Numbered from the stretch's first letter, positions 33,508-42,689 are shown. The stretch: 64,000 nucleotides of DNA from Deltaproteobacteria bacterium (GCA_016713425.1 JADJPE010000005.1:4314501-4378500); one strand, 5' to 3'. Translations and numbers: made by a program. The notes: generated from the letters alone by a model not told the origin.

Positions 33508-34738
33508 AGAGAGGGCTTGTGCGCCCATTGGGACCCGAGAGCGCGCCCAGAGCGTCGGCGAGTGCATCAATGCCTCGATCGAGTTGGTCATCTGTCAGGT
33601 AGGGGGCGGGCCCAAGGCGTAGGCGATTCAGGCGATGATCGGACATGACGCCCCGGCAACGCAGCGCATCGGTGAGCGCGGCGGCAAACGGCGTTTCGAG
33701 TGCGAGGAACCCACCGAACCTCGAAAGTGGGGTACGTCGGTCGCGTGTGATGATGTTGGGGTCGGCGTCGAGGTGATCGAAGCGGTCCGCGAGTCGCTGA
33801 ATTTGATGCTGGCTTACGCGTCGCAGAAACTCCGGCGTGAGGTGTTGGGCTTCGAAGAAGTCGAACACGGTCGCACCTCGGTAGTGGCTCGTGGGGTCGT
33901 AGGTGGCACCCGCGAAGCGGAGGCCACCTCGGCCATAGGGGACGCCCGTCCGTTGCGTCGAATCTGATGCCGAGATCGCGTCGAATTCGGCAAACCATCC
34001 GGTGATCACAGGGCGGAGCGTGCAATCAGGGGGCGAACGCAAGAACGCGTTGCCTTCGCCGAGCTGGCAGTACTTGTAGCCGCCGCCGACGACGAACGCG
34101 CGCTCGAGCTCTTGCGCGGCCAATAGGAACGGAACTGCGCCGAGCGCATGGTAGGCGTCGATGAGGAGCTCGGCGCCTACGCGTTGGCACGCGAAGAGCA
34201 ACGGTCCTAGACCGTCGACGATGCGCGCATCGCGGTAGAGGACGGCTGAAACGAGCACCGCCGCTGTGCGGTCGTCGAGCGTCAGGGCCAGGCGCTCGGC
34301 GAGGTCGTCGACGGGAACGCTGGGCACGATCATCACCTCGACGCCTTCCTCCGCGAGGCGGTCGAGTTGACGGCGGATCGTATGGAACTCACCGTCGGTC
34401 GTCACGAGCCGCGGACGCCGACGAAGCGGCAGCGCCGAGAGCCATCGAACCAAGAGTTCGTGCGTGTTCGCGCCGAGCGCGATGGAACCGTCCTGATCGC
34501 CGAGAAGGCGGGCGTAGCCCTGGCGAACGCGGTCGGCCTTCGCGAAAGCGAACGACCACTTGTCATCGACATGCTCGGCCGCATCCAACCATGCCTGCTC
34601 GTGGGCGCTGAGCCCACAATCGGGCCACGCTTGGTGGGAGTGCCCCGTGAGCAGCAGGCGCTCGGCGACGCGGAAATGGCGGTAATGCGCCGCCAGCGGG
34701 TTGGGGCTCTGTGAGAGCGCATCGACGGTGAAGGTCAC
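33503..34738 (-). CDS. kynU: Kynureninase-like PLP enzyme
   Basis: Fold-type I PLP enzyme of the class V/kynureninase group; kynureninase cleaves kynurenine to anthranilate and alanine. 411 residues, typical length. Motifs: LLTGHSHQAWPD near the N-terminus, ANTHELLVRWLSA, the cofactor Asp in LLIDAYHALGAVPF, and the Schiff-base Lys in GGGYKYCQLGEGNAFL. The substrate-site region FAGATYDPTSHYRG is present. The GTG start overlaps the tryptophan dioxygenase stop (GTGA), so both are made from one transcript, which is the main support for the kynureninase assignment over other class V enzymes. Confidence 0.85.
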   Translation of the reverse strand: MTFTVDALSQSPNPLAAHYRHFRVAERLLLTGHSHQAWPDCGLSAHEQAWLDAAEHVDDKWSFAFAKADRVRQGYARLLGDQDGSIALGANTHELLVRWLSALPLRRRPRLVTTDGEFHTIRRQLDRLAEEGVEVMIVPSVPVDDLAERLALTLDDRTAAVLVSAVLYRDARIVDGLGPLLFACQRVGAELLIDAYHALGAVPFLLAAQELERAFVVGGGYKYCQLGEGNAFLRSPPDCTLRPVITGWFAEFDAISASDSTQRTGVPYGRGGLRFAGATYDPTSHYRGATVFDFFEAQHLTPEFLRRVSQHQIQRLADRFDHLDADPNIITRDRRTPLSRFGGFLALETPFAAALTDALRCRGVMSDHRLNRLRLGPAPYLTDDQLDRGIDALADALGALSGPNGRTSPLS

Positions 34739-35535
34739 AGTTCACTCCGGATCGCCCAGAGGTCCGGAAAGACCGGTCGGTGGAGCGTACCGAGGAGGTG
34801 ATCGACCCCGCTGCTGCCGCCCGTGCCGATTTTGTGGCCGATCGTGCGCTGGACCATCTTCACGTGGCGATAGCGCCATTCCTGGAGACCTTCGTCGAGG
34901 TCGACCAGGCGTTCGCAGATCTGGGTAAGCGCGGGGTCTTCGCGGTAGATCCTGACGAGGAGACGCTGAACCGCCTGCGAAGCGACGATGGCCTCGGTTG
35001 GATCTCGGTCAAGCAGGGTCTCGGGTACGTCGTAGCCGCCGCTTGCGATGTGGTGGAGGAAGGCGTCCCAGATCGTTGGTTGGCGCCATCGTCGCTCGAG
35101 GCGTCGGTGCGCGTCGCTATCGGTCGTGAAGCGAGCGAGCGTCTTTGGCGACTTGAGCCCGAGGAGGAACTCGATCTCACGGAACTGAAACGACTGAAAG
35201 CCGCTCGCTGACTCCAGTCGATCGCGAAACGATAGGAAATCGCGAGGCGTCATCGTTTCGAGGATGTCGAGCTGTCCAACCAAGGTCTTGAAGATGGTCA
35301 GGATGCGATTCAAGATGTGGAGTGCGCGTGGCTGGTCATTCTGGATGAGCGCGTGGCTGAGTGCGTCGAACTCGTGAAGCACCTCCTTGAACCAAAGCTC
35401 GTAAACCTGGTGGATGATGATGAATAGGAGTTCGTCGTGCTCCGGTTGCTCCGAGAGCGGCCGCTGGAGGTCGAGGAGCGCATCGAGCTTGAGATAGTCG
35501 GCGTAGCTTTGGGACATCAGCGCGGCTTCTACCAT
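34735..35535 (-). CDS. kynA: Tryptophan 2,3-dioxygenase
   Basis: Heme enzyme that opens the indole ring of L-tryptophan to N-formylkynurenine. Conserved blocks are all present: DELLFIIIHQVYELWFKEV, SFQFREIE, the heme-ligand region WRYRHVKMVQRTIGHKIG with GTGGSSGVDHL, and the end FPDLWAIRSEL. 266 residues. ATG 35535 is used; ATG 35517 six codons later has AGAAG upstream and may be the true start. It is first of a two-gene unit with kynureninase. Kynurenine formamidase, needed between the two steps, is not in the window. Confidence 0.95.
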   Translation of the reverse strand: MVEAALMSQSYADYLKLDALLDLQRPLSEQPEHDELLFIIIHQVYELWFKEVLHEFDALSHALIQNDQPRALHILNRILTIFKTLVGQLDILETMTPRDFLSFRDRLESASGFQSFQFREIEFLLGLKSPKTLARFTTDSDAHRRLERRWRQPTIWDAFLHHIASGGYDVPETLLDRDPTEAIVASQAVQRLLVRIYREDPALTQICERLVDLDEGLQEWRYRHVKMVQRTIGHKIGTGGSSGVDHLLGTLHRPVFPDLWAIRSEL

Positions 35536-35797
35536 TCGTCTGCGGCCTAGGAAACGCGCGTCTGTGGCTCACGAAACACGTGGCTTTCTCAAGCAGGGCG
35601 AGAGCTCCGATGGGCTGAGCACGTCGCTGTTCCGTGGATTTCGCGCCTGCGTCTCCGAACATCGGGGCACTTCCGTCGATCGGCGGAGCACATAGAGATG
35701 GCGAAAAGTACGGGGTCGATACGACGCTGTGATGGGTCGATAACCCCTTGACTTTGGCGCCGTGTAATGTCCCTCGCCGGATCAGCCTTACGAACCG

Positions 35798-36913
35798 GTG
35801 ACATCGACGCGCGACCCGAAACCGGCCGGTGACAAGCTGACTTGCATGATAAAGCGACGAAACGAATTCGCACGACCGCCGATAGTCCTGGGCGTCATGT
35901 CCTCGGTTCGAAATCGACCAACCTCCGCCGTGCGCGCGCGCCTCGCCCCAGCCGCCTCCGGACGACGACCCTCGAGCAAGCCCCGCCGAACGGATGGGTG
36001 GCGTCAAGAGTTCGAGGACGGTTTCGTCATTCGTCGACTTCAGACAAAGGGGCGGCAGCAGAAGACCCGCGCTGAAGGGGCGCTGCATGAGATCTTCGCT
36101 TCCTACAGCGAGAAGCAGCGGGCTCTGAGACTCGAGAAATCGATCAGCTTGGAGGCGTGCCGCGATGTGATCGGCGGGATGATGGTCAGTCATCGGGAAG
36201 AAGGCCTCTTTGCGCTTCATGCACCCGACCAGGACAAGACCGTGGTGGGCGTCGTACAAGTTCGGCTGAAGAGCGCGCGCGATGTCAGACAGAATCACCG
36301 AAGGCGGCTCGATACGATCGACGCGACACGGCGGCGCGCCTTGGAAAAGCTCACTTCTGATGCACCCGATACGGCTCTGTCTTCGGCGGAGGTCGCCGAA
36401 AGGACACGGGCGATCGAAGGCGAGGCCGCGGCGGCGATCGGACGCGCCGAGAAGGTCCGCGATGATCTCCTGGAGAAGCGCAGGCTCGTGGGCGAGGTCG
36501 CCATCGATACGCGACAGGATGGAATGGCGGGCTCTGGCTTGGGGCGGCGCTTGATGAACTTCGCGATCACCTGGGCCGCCTACCAGCCCGGCATGAAGGA
36601 ACTGAGGTTCGAGGTCGACTGCCAGAATGCGCCCATGATCCGTTTGGGGACGGACCTGGGCTTCGTCCGCAGGTCGAGCGAGGACAATCAGCACGCGTAC
36701 GCGCTGGCGCTCCCCGAAGTGGAGGGGGGTCGGGCGTTGTTGTCGAGATCGAAAGGCGGTGTCCGCGGAGACGCTTCGGTCGCACCCACGCCGACCGCGA
36801 AGACGGTATCGCCTCCAGCGCCAAACACGCCTTCTGATCGGACGACGCCAGCCGAGGCGCTGCCTCGAGATGAAGACTGGGATGGGGGTGACGCGGCGCT
36901 CGCGCCTGCGTAG
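35798..36913 (+). CDS. GNAT-like acetyltransferase domain protein with coiled-coil insert
   Basis: 371 residues. The N-terminal 60 residues are basic and disordered. A GNAT-type core is recognisable by the acetyl-CoA pyrophosphate loop in GMAGSGLGRRLMNFAITWA (about residue 243) and the final strand pair ELRFEVDCQNAPMIRLGTDL with GFVRR. A long, highly charged helical segment (KSARDVRQNHRRRLDTIDA to RAEKVRDDLLEKRRLV) interrupts the domain between the strand VVGVVQVRL and the acetyl-CoA loop and would form a coiled coil. The tail is Pro/Thr/Asp-rich. Start choice is uncertain (GTG 35798, ATG 35846 or ATG 35896). Substrate unknown; some residues of a working GNAT may be absent. Confidence 0.65.
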   Translation: MTSTRDPKPAGDKLTCMIKRRNEFARPPIVLGVMSSVRNRPTSAVRARLAPAASGRRPSSKPRRTDGWRQEFEDGFVIRRLQTKGRQQKTRAEGALHEIFASYSEKQRALRLEKSISLEACRDVIGGMMVSHREEGLFALHAPDQDKTVVGVVQVRLKSARDVRQNHRRRLDTIDATRRRALEKLTSDAPDTALSSAEVAERTRAIEGEAAAAIGRAEKVRDDLLEKRRLVGEVAIDTRQDGMAGSGLGRRLMNFAITWAAYQPGMKELRFEVDCQNAPMIRLGTDLGFVRRSSEDNQHAYALALPEVEGGRALLSRSKGGVRGDASVAPTPTAKTVSPPAPNTPSDRTTPAEALPRDEDWDGGDAALAPA

Positions 36914-36956
36914 AACGCGGCTTCGTAGAACGCGGAGCCTGGGGCGGTTCTTGAGG

Positions 36957-37445
36957 TCAGCCGTCCTTTTCCTTCTGCTGATGGATCGTTTGTGCGATTT
37001 CGTCGAGCATCTCTTCGTCTTTCATCATCCGCTCGCGTCGCCGCTCTTCCATCCACTTCTCTTTGTGCTTCACGAGTGCTTTGAGGTCTTGGCTTGCCTC
37101 CACCAATGCGTCCTGGGCGCGCTTGGCGAGCTTCTCGGCTTCCCGAACGGTGTCGCGTTGACCGTCGATGCGGCCTTGTTGTTCGGCTTCGAGTTCTTTG
37201 AGACGCTCGACGAATCGAGAGGCGGCCGCTTGATCGAGGATCTTCATCTGTCCGGATGCGAGCTTGTCTGAATACTCTTTTCGCCGGCGATGGCGGTCCT
37301 CGATCATGCGCTGGAGCTCGGCCTCGAGCTCCTTCAAGAAGGCCTCCTCTTCTCGGACCTGCTGGACCGCGCGCGCAAAGGCCTCCTTCGCCTGTTCCTC
37401 GGCGCGTTCTCGGATCTGAAGGAGAGCTTGCAGTCGATATTCCAT
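36957..37445 (-). CDS. FliJ/SctO-like stalk protein
   Basis: 162 residues, almost entirely one charged helical hairpin, starting MEYRLQALLQIRERAEEQAK, the usual FliJ/YscO-type opening. Such proteins sit in the centre of the export ATPase hexamer and link it to the export gate. It lies 6 nt downstream of the ATPase gene on the same strand. The sequence alone does not separate flagellar FliJ from injectisome SctO. No sequence-specific motif is expected in this family, so context carries most of the assignment. Confidence 0.75.
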   Translation of the reverse strand: MEYRLQALLQIRERAEEQAKEAFARAVQQVREEEAFLKELEAELQRMIEDRHRRRKEYSDKLASGQMKILDQAAASRFVERLKELEAEQQGRIDGQRDTVREAEKLAKRAQDALVEASQDLKALVKHKEKWMEERRRERMMKDEEMLDEIAQTIHQQKEKDG

Positions 37446-37451
37446 CTGTGC

Positions 37452-38768
37452 CTACGCGAAGAGACCGATGAGGCGGTGCACCGTCTCCTCGAACTTGGTC
37501 TTCTCCAAGGTCCCTTGACGCAGAAATTCCTCGACCGCTTCGATCTTGTCGATCGCGTAGTCGGTCTTTGGGTCCGAACCGTACTGATAGGCGCCGAGCA
37601 GAATGAGGTCTCTTTGCTTCTCGTACGTGGCGAGGACTTCGCGGAGCTTTGCGGCCGCGACCTTGTGTTCGCTGGAGGCAATGCCAGTCATGACGCGAGA
37701 AAGTGAAGGAAGGACATCGATCGCCGGCCAGTGGTTTCGGGCACCAAGGGCGCGGTTCAAGATGATGTGGCCGTCCAAGATACCGCGCACTTCGTCGGAG
37801 ATCGGCTCTTCCATGTCTCCGCCGGCCACGAGCACCGTGTAGAGCGCGGTGATCGAACCTTTCGCGGAGTTGCCCGTGCGCTCGAGGAGCCTGGGAAGTG
37901 TGGAGAAGACCGAAGGCGGGTAGCCTTGGCGGGCCGGTGGTTCGCCGACCGCGAGGCCGATCTCTCGCTGGGCGCGCGCGAAGCGCGTCGTCGAATCCAT
38001 CATGAGCAGCACCTTGGCGCCCTGATCTCGGAAGTACTCAGCGATTGCGGTCGCAACGAACGCTGATTTCTGGCGAACCAGCGAGGCTTCGTCGGATGTT
38101 GCGCAAACGACCACCGATTTGGCCATGCCTTCGTCGCCGAGTGACTCCTCGATGAAGTCCTTCACTTCGCGACCTCGTTCGCCGATCAGGCACGACACGA
38201 CGACTTCTGCTTCGCAATTTCGCGCGATTTGGCCCATGAGCGTCGACTTGCCGACGCCGGAACCTGCGAAGAGACCCACCCGTTGCCCTTTGCCGATCGT
38301 CAGAAGACCATCGATCGCGCGGACGCCGAACGCGATGTGCTCGAGGATTCGTTCCCGTTCGAGGGGGTCGGGTGGGTCGCGCTCCACGGCCCAGTCGACC
38401 AGCCCGCGGCCCACAGGCCTTCCGTCGATCGCGTTGCCGAGTCCGTCGAGGACGTGGCCGAGCAATGCGTCGCCGCACCGGATCTGAAACGGTGCCCCCG
38501 AGGGCACGACCTCGGAGTCTGGGCCGATGCCATCTGCGCGTCCAAAGGGCATCAGCATCACTTCCTTGTCACGGAAGCCGACGACTTCGGCGTTCACGGA
38601 GCCCTCCGGATTGATGATCTCGACCATCTCCCCGATTCGGACGCCCGGCACCGCAGCCTTGATGATAAGTCCGGTCAGCTCACGTACCCGACCCCGCGCC
38701 CGCGTCAGCTTCGTGCGACGGACCCGGCGTGCATAGCGCTCAAAGTCGACGACGACGCTGTCTTTCAT
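37452..38768 (-). CDS. FliI/SctN-type secretion ATPase
   Basis: 438-residue ATPase that drives unfolding and export in flagellar or non-flagellar type III systems. Walker A is GLFAGSGVGKST; Walker B and neighbours read VLLMMDSTTRFARAQREIGL, then GEPPARQGYPPSVFSTLPRLLERTG, the export-ATPase signature. ATG 38768 overlaps the upstream gene stop by 4 nt (ATGA) and gives the expected N-terminus; open frame sequence further upstream is antisense-free noise inside the SctL-like gene. The order SctL-SctN-SctO (FliH-FliI-FliJ) matches both systems. Confidence 0.93.
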   Translation of the reverse strand: MKDSVVVDFERYARRVRRTKLTRARGRVRELTGLIIKAAVPGVRIGEMVEIINPEGSVNAEVVGFRDKEVMLMPFGRADGIGPDSEVVPSGAPFQIRCGDALLGHVLDGLGNAIDGRPVGRGLVDWAVERDPPDPLERERILEHIAFGVRAIDGLLTIGKGQRVGLFAGSGVGKSTLMGQIARNCEAEVVVSCLIGERGREVKDFIEESLGDEGMAKSVVVCATSDEASLVRQKSAFVATAIAEYFRDQGAKVLLMMDSTTRFARAQREIGLAVGEPPARQGYPPSVFSTLPRLLERTGNSAKGSITALYTVLVAGGDMEEPISDEVRGILDGHIILNRALGARNHWPAIDVLPSLSRVMTGIASSEHKVAAAKLREVLATYEKQRDLILLGAYQYGSDPKTDYAIDKIEAVEEFLRQGTLEKTKFEETVHRLIGLFA

Positions 38769-39532
38769 CGGCTCGACCTCGAGCCTGAGCCTGAGCCCGA
38801 GCCCATTCCCAGCGCCGAGTCGATCGCTGAGGTGGAGCCTGAGCCCAGCGAGTCCGCGGGCGTGTCGGCCAGCTCGGCCTCGAGGGCGGCCTCCAGGGCG
38901 TCGAGCTGTTTGTCGAGTGTCGCATCGATGGTTCCGAGCTCGGTGACCACGATGCAACCCCCGCGGTCGACCGTCGGATCCTCTCGGATGTCGATCGTGT
39001 TCGCGCGTGCCAGCATCTCGAGCAACCGGCGCTCGTTGCGCCTCAGCATGTCGACGTCGTCCGGATTCACGCGCACGATGACCTCGCGCTGTTGGCGCGT
39101 GTCGCGAAGTGCGCGCCGGACGATCTCGACGATCGCGTCGTCTGACATCTTGAGGGCTTCGCCAATGATCTCGGAGACACATGTTCGAACCAGACGCACG
39201 TAGCTGGGCTCGAGCGCCTGTGTGAGCTTGTCGAGCCCGAGCAGCGCCTGTGTGATCTGCCGGGTGAATTCCGCGCGCCCTTCCTCGCGTCCTTCCTCGT
39301 AGCCGCGCTGCCGCGTCTGGTCCGCTTGCTCTTCGGCGTCATCGAGAATGCGCTGCGCCCTTTGCTCGGCTTCACCGACGATCGCGTGCGCGCGGTGGCG
39401 GGCGTCGACCTCTTCCCTTTCGATGATGGGCTTCTTGGCCGTTCGGGGCGGACTGAGGCTCGTGGGACGCGCGGACGACGTGGGCGCCATGCCTGCCCCG
39501 CGCTTGATGACCTTCGACACGATATCTGCCAT
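38765..39532 (-). CDS. SctL/FliH-like ATPase stator with Gly-Ser tail
   Basis: 255-residue peripheral stator that regulates and tethers the export ATPase. The middle is a long charged helix (RAHAIVGEAEQRAQRILDDA, with REEGRAEF), followed by the conserved C-terminal domain with VIVRVNPDDVDMLRRNERRL and DRGGCIVVTELGTIDATLD, which is closest to the HrpE/YscL group in my reading. The tail after LADTPADSLG is a Gly/Ser run (MGSGSGSGSRSSR) encoded by hexameric repeats (gagcct-type on the plus strand). A short AT-rich leader upstream (39571-39612) may hold the promoter for this divergent unit. Confidence 0.85.
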   Translation of the reverse strand: MADIVSKVIKRGAGMAPTSSARPTSLSPPRTAKKPIIEREEVDARHRAHAIVGEAEQRAQRILDDAEEQADQTRQRGYEEGREEGRAEFTRQITQALLGLDKLTQALEPSYVRLVRTCVSEIIGEALKMSDDAIVEIVRRALRDTRQQREVIVRVNPDDVDMLRRNERRLLEMLARANTIDIREDPTVDRGGCIVVTELGTIDATLDKQLDALEAALEAELADTPADSLGSGSTSAIDSALGMGSGSGSGSRSSR

Positions 39533-39648
39533 GCTATCAACTCAGACCGCGCAGACCTCAAGTTCTTTCGGCAAAAGAAAATACTTAATAGTGCCGCCGT
39601 CTTGACTGGCTGATGCGCCTGCGAGTACCCGTGGAAAGCAGCGCTACC

Positions 39649-40575
39649 ATGAAGGATGTCGTCGTTTTCGGTTGTGGATACGTTGGACGGAGGCTCGCGC
39701 GCCGGCTCATATCGGCGGGTCTGGACGTCGCGGGAACGACCACCACTGAATCCAATCTGAGCGCGCTGGCCGCGCACGGCATCCCTGGACTCCTGGTCGA
39801 CCGAGACGATCCCGAGACCTGGAAAGGCGCCCTGAAGGACGCCCGTCTTGTCGTCAACCTTGCACCGCCGGGCGAATCTCTACCCACCGATCTATCCGAG
39901 GCGACGGCCGCCACGGAGGCCGCGGCGCGCGCTTTTGCGTCGGCCTCTCGGGACGCGGAGGCCGTCGTGTATGGTTCGACGACCGGCGCTTTTGGCCAGC
40001 CCGAGGATCCCGACGCTTGGATCGATGAGACGACCCCGACGGATCCCGAGCGGCTCGGCCGCCGCGGTGCGCTGCGGCTTGCCTACGAGGACGCCCTGCG
40101 GGCGGCAGGTTTGCCGCTGCACGTCGTGCGCATTTCGGCCATCTACGGGCCAGGGCGGACGCTCCGATCCTCGATCGAACGCGAGGCTCTTCTGCTTTTC
40201 GAGGGCGGGCCGCCGACCAGCCGTATCCACGTCGACGATCTGACGCGGGTGCTCGAGGCGATGCTCCGCCCGGGCGCGCCGCCGCTCGTTGTGGCGTGTG
40301 ACGAGGCGCCGGTACCCACGCTCGAGGTCGCGCGCTACACGTGCACCTTGCTCGGCCGTCCTGCGCCCCAGGCCGTGCCGCGCGCCGATGCGGAGCGGGT
40401 TCTCTCGTCGCGGGCGCTCGAGATGCGTCTTCAAGGGCGGCGGTGCCGAAGTCTCGTGCGTCCGGGGCTGATCGGGGCGCTGGCGTTTCCGACCTACCGC
40501 GAAGGGGTACGGGCCAGCCTGGAGGCCGAAGGCGTCATGATTGCAGGCGAAGGTCGTGATATGGCCGTCGCGTGA
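39649..40575 (+). CDS. NAD(P)-dependent epimerase/dehydratase-like SDR protein
   Basis: Extended SDR fold of 308 residues. The dinucleotide motif is VVFGCGYVGRRLARRL at the N-terminus, starting cleanly at ATG 39649. YGSTTGAFG and the Tyr region LRLAYEDALRAAG follow, but the canonical YxxxK is not obvious, so catalytic function is uncertain. Later parts resemble YeeZ-type SDRs (RISAIYGPGR, SRIHVDDLTRVLEAML). The stop overlaps the aldehyde dehydrogenase start by 4 nt, so the two are cotranscribed. Substrate unknown. Confidence 0.8.
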   Translation: MKDVVVFGCGYVGRRLARRLISAGLDVAGTTTTESNLSALAAHGIPGLLVDRDDPETWKGALKDARLVVNLAPPGESLPTDLSEATAATEAAARAFASASRDAEAVVYGSTTGAFGQPEDPDAWIDETTPTDPERLGRRGALRLAYEDALRAAGLPLHVVRISAIYGPGRTLRSSIEREALLLFEGGPPTSRIHVDDLTRVLEAMLRPGAPPLVVACDEAPVPTLEVARYTCTLLGRPAPQAVPRADAERVLSSRALEMRLQGRRCRSLVRPGLIGALAFPTYREGVRASLEAEGVMIAGEGRDMAVA

Positions 40576-41972
40576 CGACTGAACACATCCTCCGCGTCGA
40601 AAGTCCCTATACGGGTCAGATTGTCTTTGAGCGTCCGTTGCTCGACGAACGCGCGGTCGATCCGCTGATGGATCGCGCACAGAAGGCGCACCACGCCTGG
40701 CGCGAAACGAGTCTCTCCGAACGGATCGCGCTCATTGCGCGTTTCGCATCGGCGTTCGAGGCGTCGGCCGACGCCTACGCGCGCGAGATCTCGCAATCGA
40801 TGGGCAAGCCGGTCGCGCAAGCGAGGGGCGAGGTGCGCACCATGTGTGCGCGAGCGCGCGCCCTGGCCGAGATCGCCGAAAGCGCCCTCGCCGATGACGT
40901 CTTGCCCGCAGTTCCGGGCTTCGAGCGCCGAATCGCGCACGAACCTGTTGGCGTGGTCGTCGTGCTTGCGGCGTGGAACTATCCGCTGCTCATCGCCGTC
41001 AATCCGACGGTGGCCGCGATCTTGGCCGGCAATGCGGTCGTCCTCAAGCACAGCGCTCGAACACCGCGCGTGGCTGAGCAGTTTCAAGAGGCTTTCCTGG
41101 CGGCCGGTGCGCCGCCGGATCTGGTGACGGCGGTCCATACGAGCCACGCCGTCGCCAGGGCTTTGGTGCAGCATCCTAAGACAGGCTTCGTCTCCTTCAC
41201 GGGCTCAGTCGCCGGCGGCCGAGATATCTATCAGGCCGTCGCTGAGAAACGATTCATCGATGTGACGCTCGAGCTGGGCGGCAAGGACGCCGCGTATGTC
41301 GCGGCGGATGCGCCGTTCGAGGCGACGGTTCGCGAGGTGGTCGATGGTGCGTACTACAACGCGGGCCAGAGCTGCTGCGGGATCGAGCGCGTCTACGTTC
41401 ACCGCTCGCTCTACGAGGCCTTCTTGGATCAAGCGCGAACGCTGATCGATCGCTATGTCCTCGGCGATCCCGATCTCGAAACCACGACGCTCGGCCCGAT
41501 GGCACAGCCAGGGGCGCCCGATTTCCTGAAGAGCCAAGTCGTGGAAGCTGAACGTCTTGGCGCGCGGCTCGTTCTGGGCGGCCAGAAGTGTTCGGTCGAG
41601 GGCCGCGGTCGGTTCTTTCAGCCCACGCTGCTCGCGGACACCGATCATCGTATGGCGGTGGCCAAAGACGAGAGCTTCGGCCCGGTCTTGGCGGTCGCTT
41701 CCGTCGAGGACGACGATCAGGCGCTGGAGCGCATGAACGATAGCCCGTACGGGTTGACCGCGAGCATCTGGACCAACGACCAGGAACGCGCGCGACGCAT
41801 GGGCGCTCGGCTCGAGGTGGGAACCGTGTTCATGAATCGCGCGGATTTCCTGGACCCGTTGCTTGCTTGGACCGGCTGGAAAGACAGTGGAAAGGGCGTT
41901 TCCCTGTCGAAGCTCGGCCTTCGCGCGATGACGCGACCGAAGAGCTACCACTTCAAATTGTCCCTTTCGTAA
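40572..41972 (+). CDS. Aldehyde dehydrogenase
   Basis: NAD(P)+-dependent ALDH-superfamily enzyme, 466 residues. The catalytic Glu is in VTLELGGKDAAYV and the nucleophile Cys in AGQSCCGIERVYVH; NAD-site segments VVVVLAAWNYPLLIAVNP and SFTGSVAGGRDIY are intact. The overall pattern is closest to the succinate-semialdehyde/aliphatic aldehyde branch, but substrate specificity cannot be read from these motifs. GTG 40572 overlaps the previous stop (GTGA). No terminator is evident in the 223 bp that follow. Confidence 0.92.
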   Translation: MTTEHILRVESPYTGQIVFERPLLDERAVDPLMDRAQKAHHAWRETSLSERIALIARFASAFEASADAYAREISQSMGKPVAQARGEVRTMCARARALAEIAESALADDVLPAVPGFERRIAHEPVGVVVVLAAWNYPLLIAVNPTVAAILAGNAVVLKHSARTPRVAEQFQEAFLAAGAPPDLVTAVHTSHAVARALVQHPKTGFVSFTGSVAGGRDIYQAVAEKRFIDVTLELGGKDAAYVAADAPFEATVREVVDGAYYNAGQSCCGIERVYVHRSLYEAFLDQARTLIDRYVLGDPDLETTTLGPMAQPGAPDFLKSQVVEAERLGARLVLGGQKCSVEGRGRFFQPTLLADTDHRMAVAKDESFGPVLAVASVEDDDQALERMNDSPYGLTASIWTNDQERARRMGARLEVGTVFMNRADFLDPLLAWTGWKDSGKGVSLSKLGLRAMTRPKSYHFKLSLS

Positions 41973-42195
41973 CGAGGTCGCGAGCGGCGGGGGCTAGACG
42001 TGAGGTAGAGAACGGGTTAGGTCCCGCGACACTCGGTTGCTCGTTGTGGCTTTTGATCGATCACTGCGTGGGGCGTAAGCATCATGCAGGTCGGACGAGG
42101 GCCGCACGAGAAGGTGAGTGTGGAGGCGGTCGGACGTCGTTGGTTTGGCGTGGACCGCTCGAAGTTCTGTCGATCGATAGATTTAGGAGACTTGC

Positions 42196-42537
42196 ATGAA
42201 GAAGGTACTCGCTCTTTTGACGATGGCTACGTTTCTGATGGTCGTGGGTTGCGCGATGGGGCCCATGGGCACGCTCTTCACCAGCGTGAAGCATCCTGGC
42301 TCGTTCACCACCGGTGAGACGACCAACCCCGGCGGTTCCGCGATCAGCGGTGAGACCTGCTCGATGAGCATCCTCAGCCTGATCGCTTTGGGCGACTGGT
42401 CGGTGGACACGGCCCTCAAGGCCGCGGGCGCAGAAGGCAAGACCCTGAAGAACGTGGCGGTCGATCACCCCGTGATGACCATCCTCGGCCTCTACGGGAA
42501 GTTCTGCACGTCCGTTTCGGCGCAAGTGGCCCAGTAG
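42196..42537 (+). CDS. TRL-like small lipoprotein
   Basis: 113 residues. The lipoprotein signal peptide MKKVLALLTMATFLMVVGC is textbook, followed by a small domain with TSVKHPGSF, ETCSMSILSLIALGDWSVDTALKAAGA and a C-terminal YGKFCTSV, which matches the TRL-like (tRNA-associated locus) protein family. The function of that family is unknown. AGGAGA 5-6 nt before ATG gives strong initiation, and a terminator-like hairpin follows the gene, so it is probably monocistronic and well expressed. Confidence 0.85.
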   Translation: MKKVLALLTMATFLMVVGCAMGPMGTLFTSVKHPGSFTTGETTNPGGSAISGETCSMSILSLIALGDWSVDTALKAAGAEGKTLKNVAVDHPVMTILGLYGKFCTSVSAQVAQ

Positions 42538-42594
42538 CGCGGCGTCGCAATGTTCGTTGGGCGCTGCCGCGCGCGCGGCAGCGGCCCGAATGAG

Positions 42595-42638
42595 AGCCCT
42601 CTCGGTGTCACATCGAGGGGGCTTTTCTTCGTTTTGGC
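42595..42638 (+). terminator. Rho-independent terminator
   Basis: Stem agccctctcg / cgagggggct (one G-T pair) around the loop gtgtcacat, followed by tttt, then cttcgtttt. It lies 57 bp after the TRL-like gene. A second, GC-only palindrome (gctgccgcgcgcgcggcagc, 42563-42582) precedes it and may assist. Confidence 0.75.
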
Positions 42639-42689
42639 CGATTCGTTTCACCTCGCGTTGGCCTTGGCGTTGGCCCTTGGAAGAAACCG

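Noticed and set aside
35745..35780. Candidate promoter TTGACT with TAATGT upstream of the GNAT-like gene
   Set aside because: The spacing between the two hexamers is only 11 bp, too short for a sigma-70 promoter.
35336..36694. A 452-residue minus-strand frame opposite the GNAT-like gene
   Set aside because: It runs into the tryptophan dioxygenase in another frame and lacks any recognisable segment, whereas the plus-strand frame has an acetyl-CoA loop.
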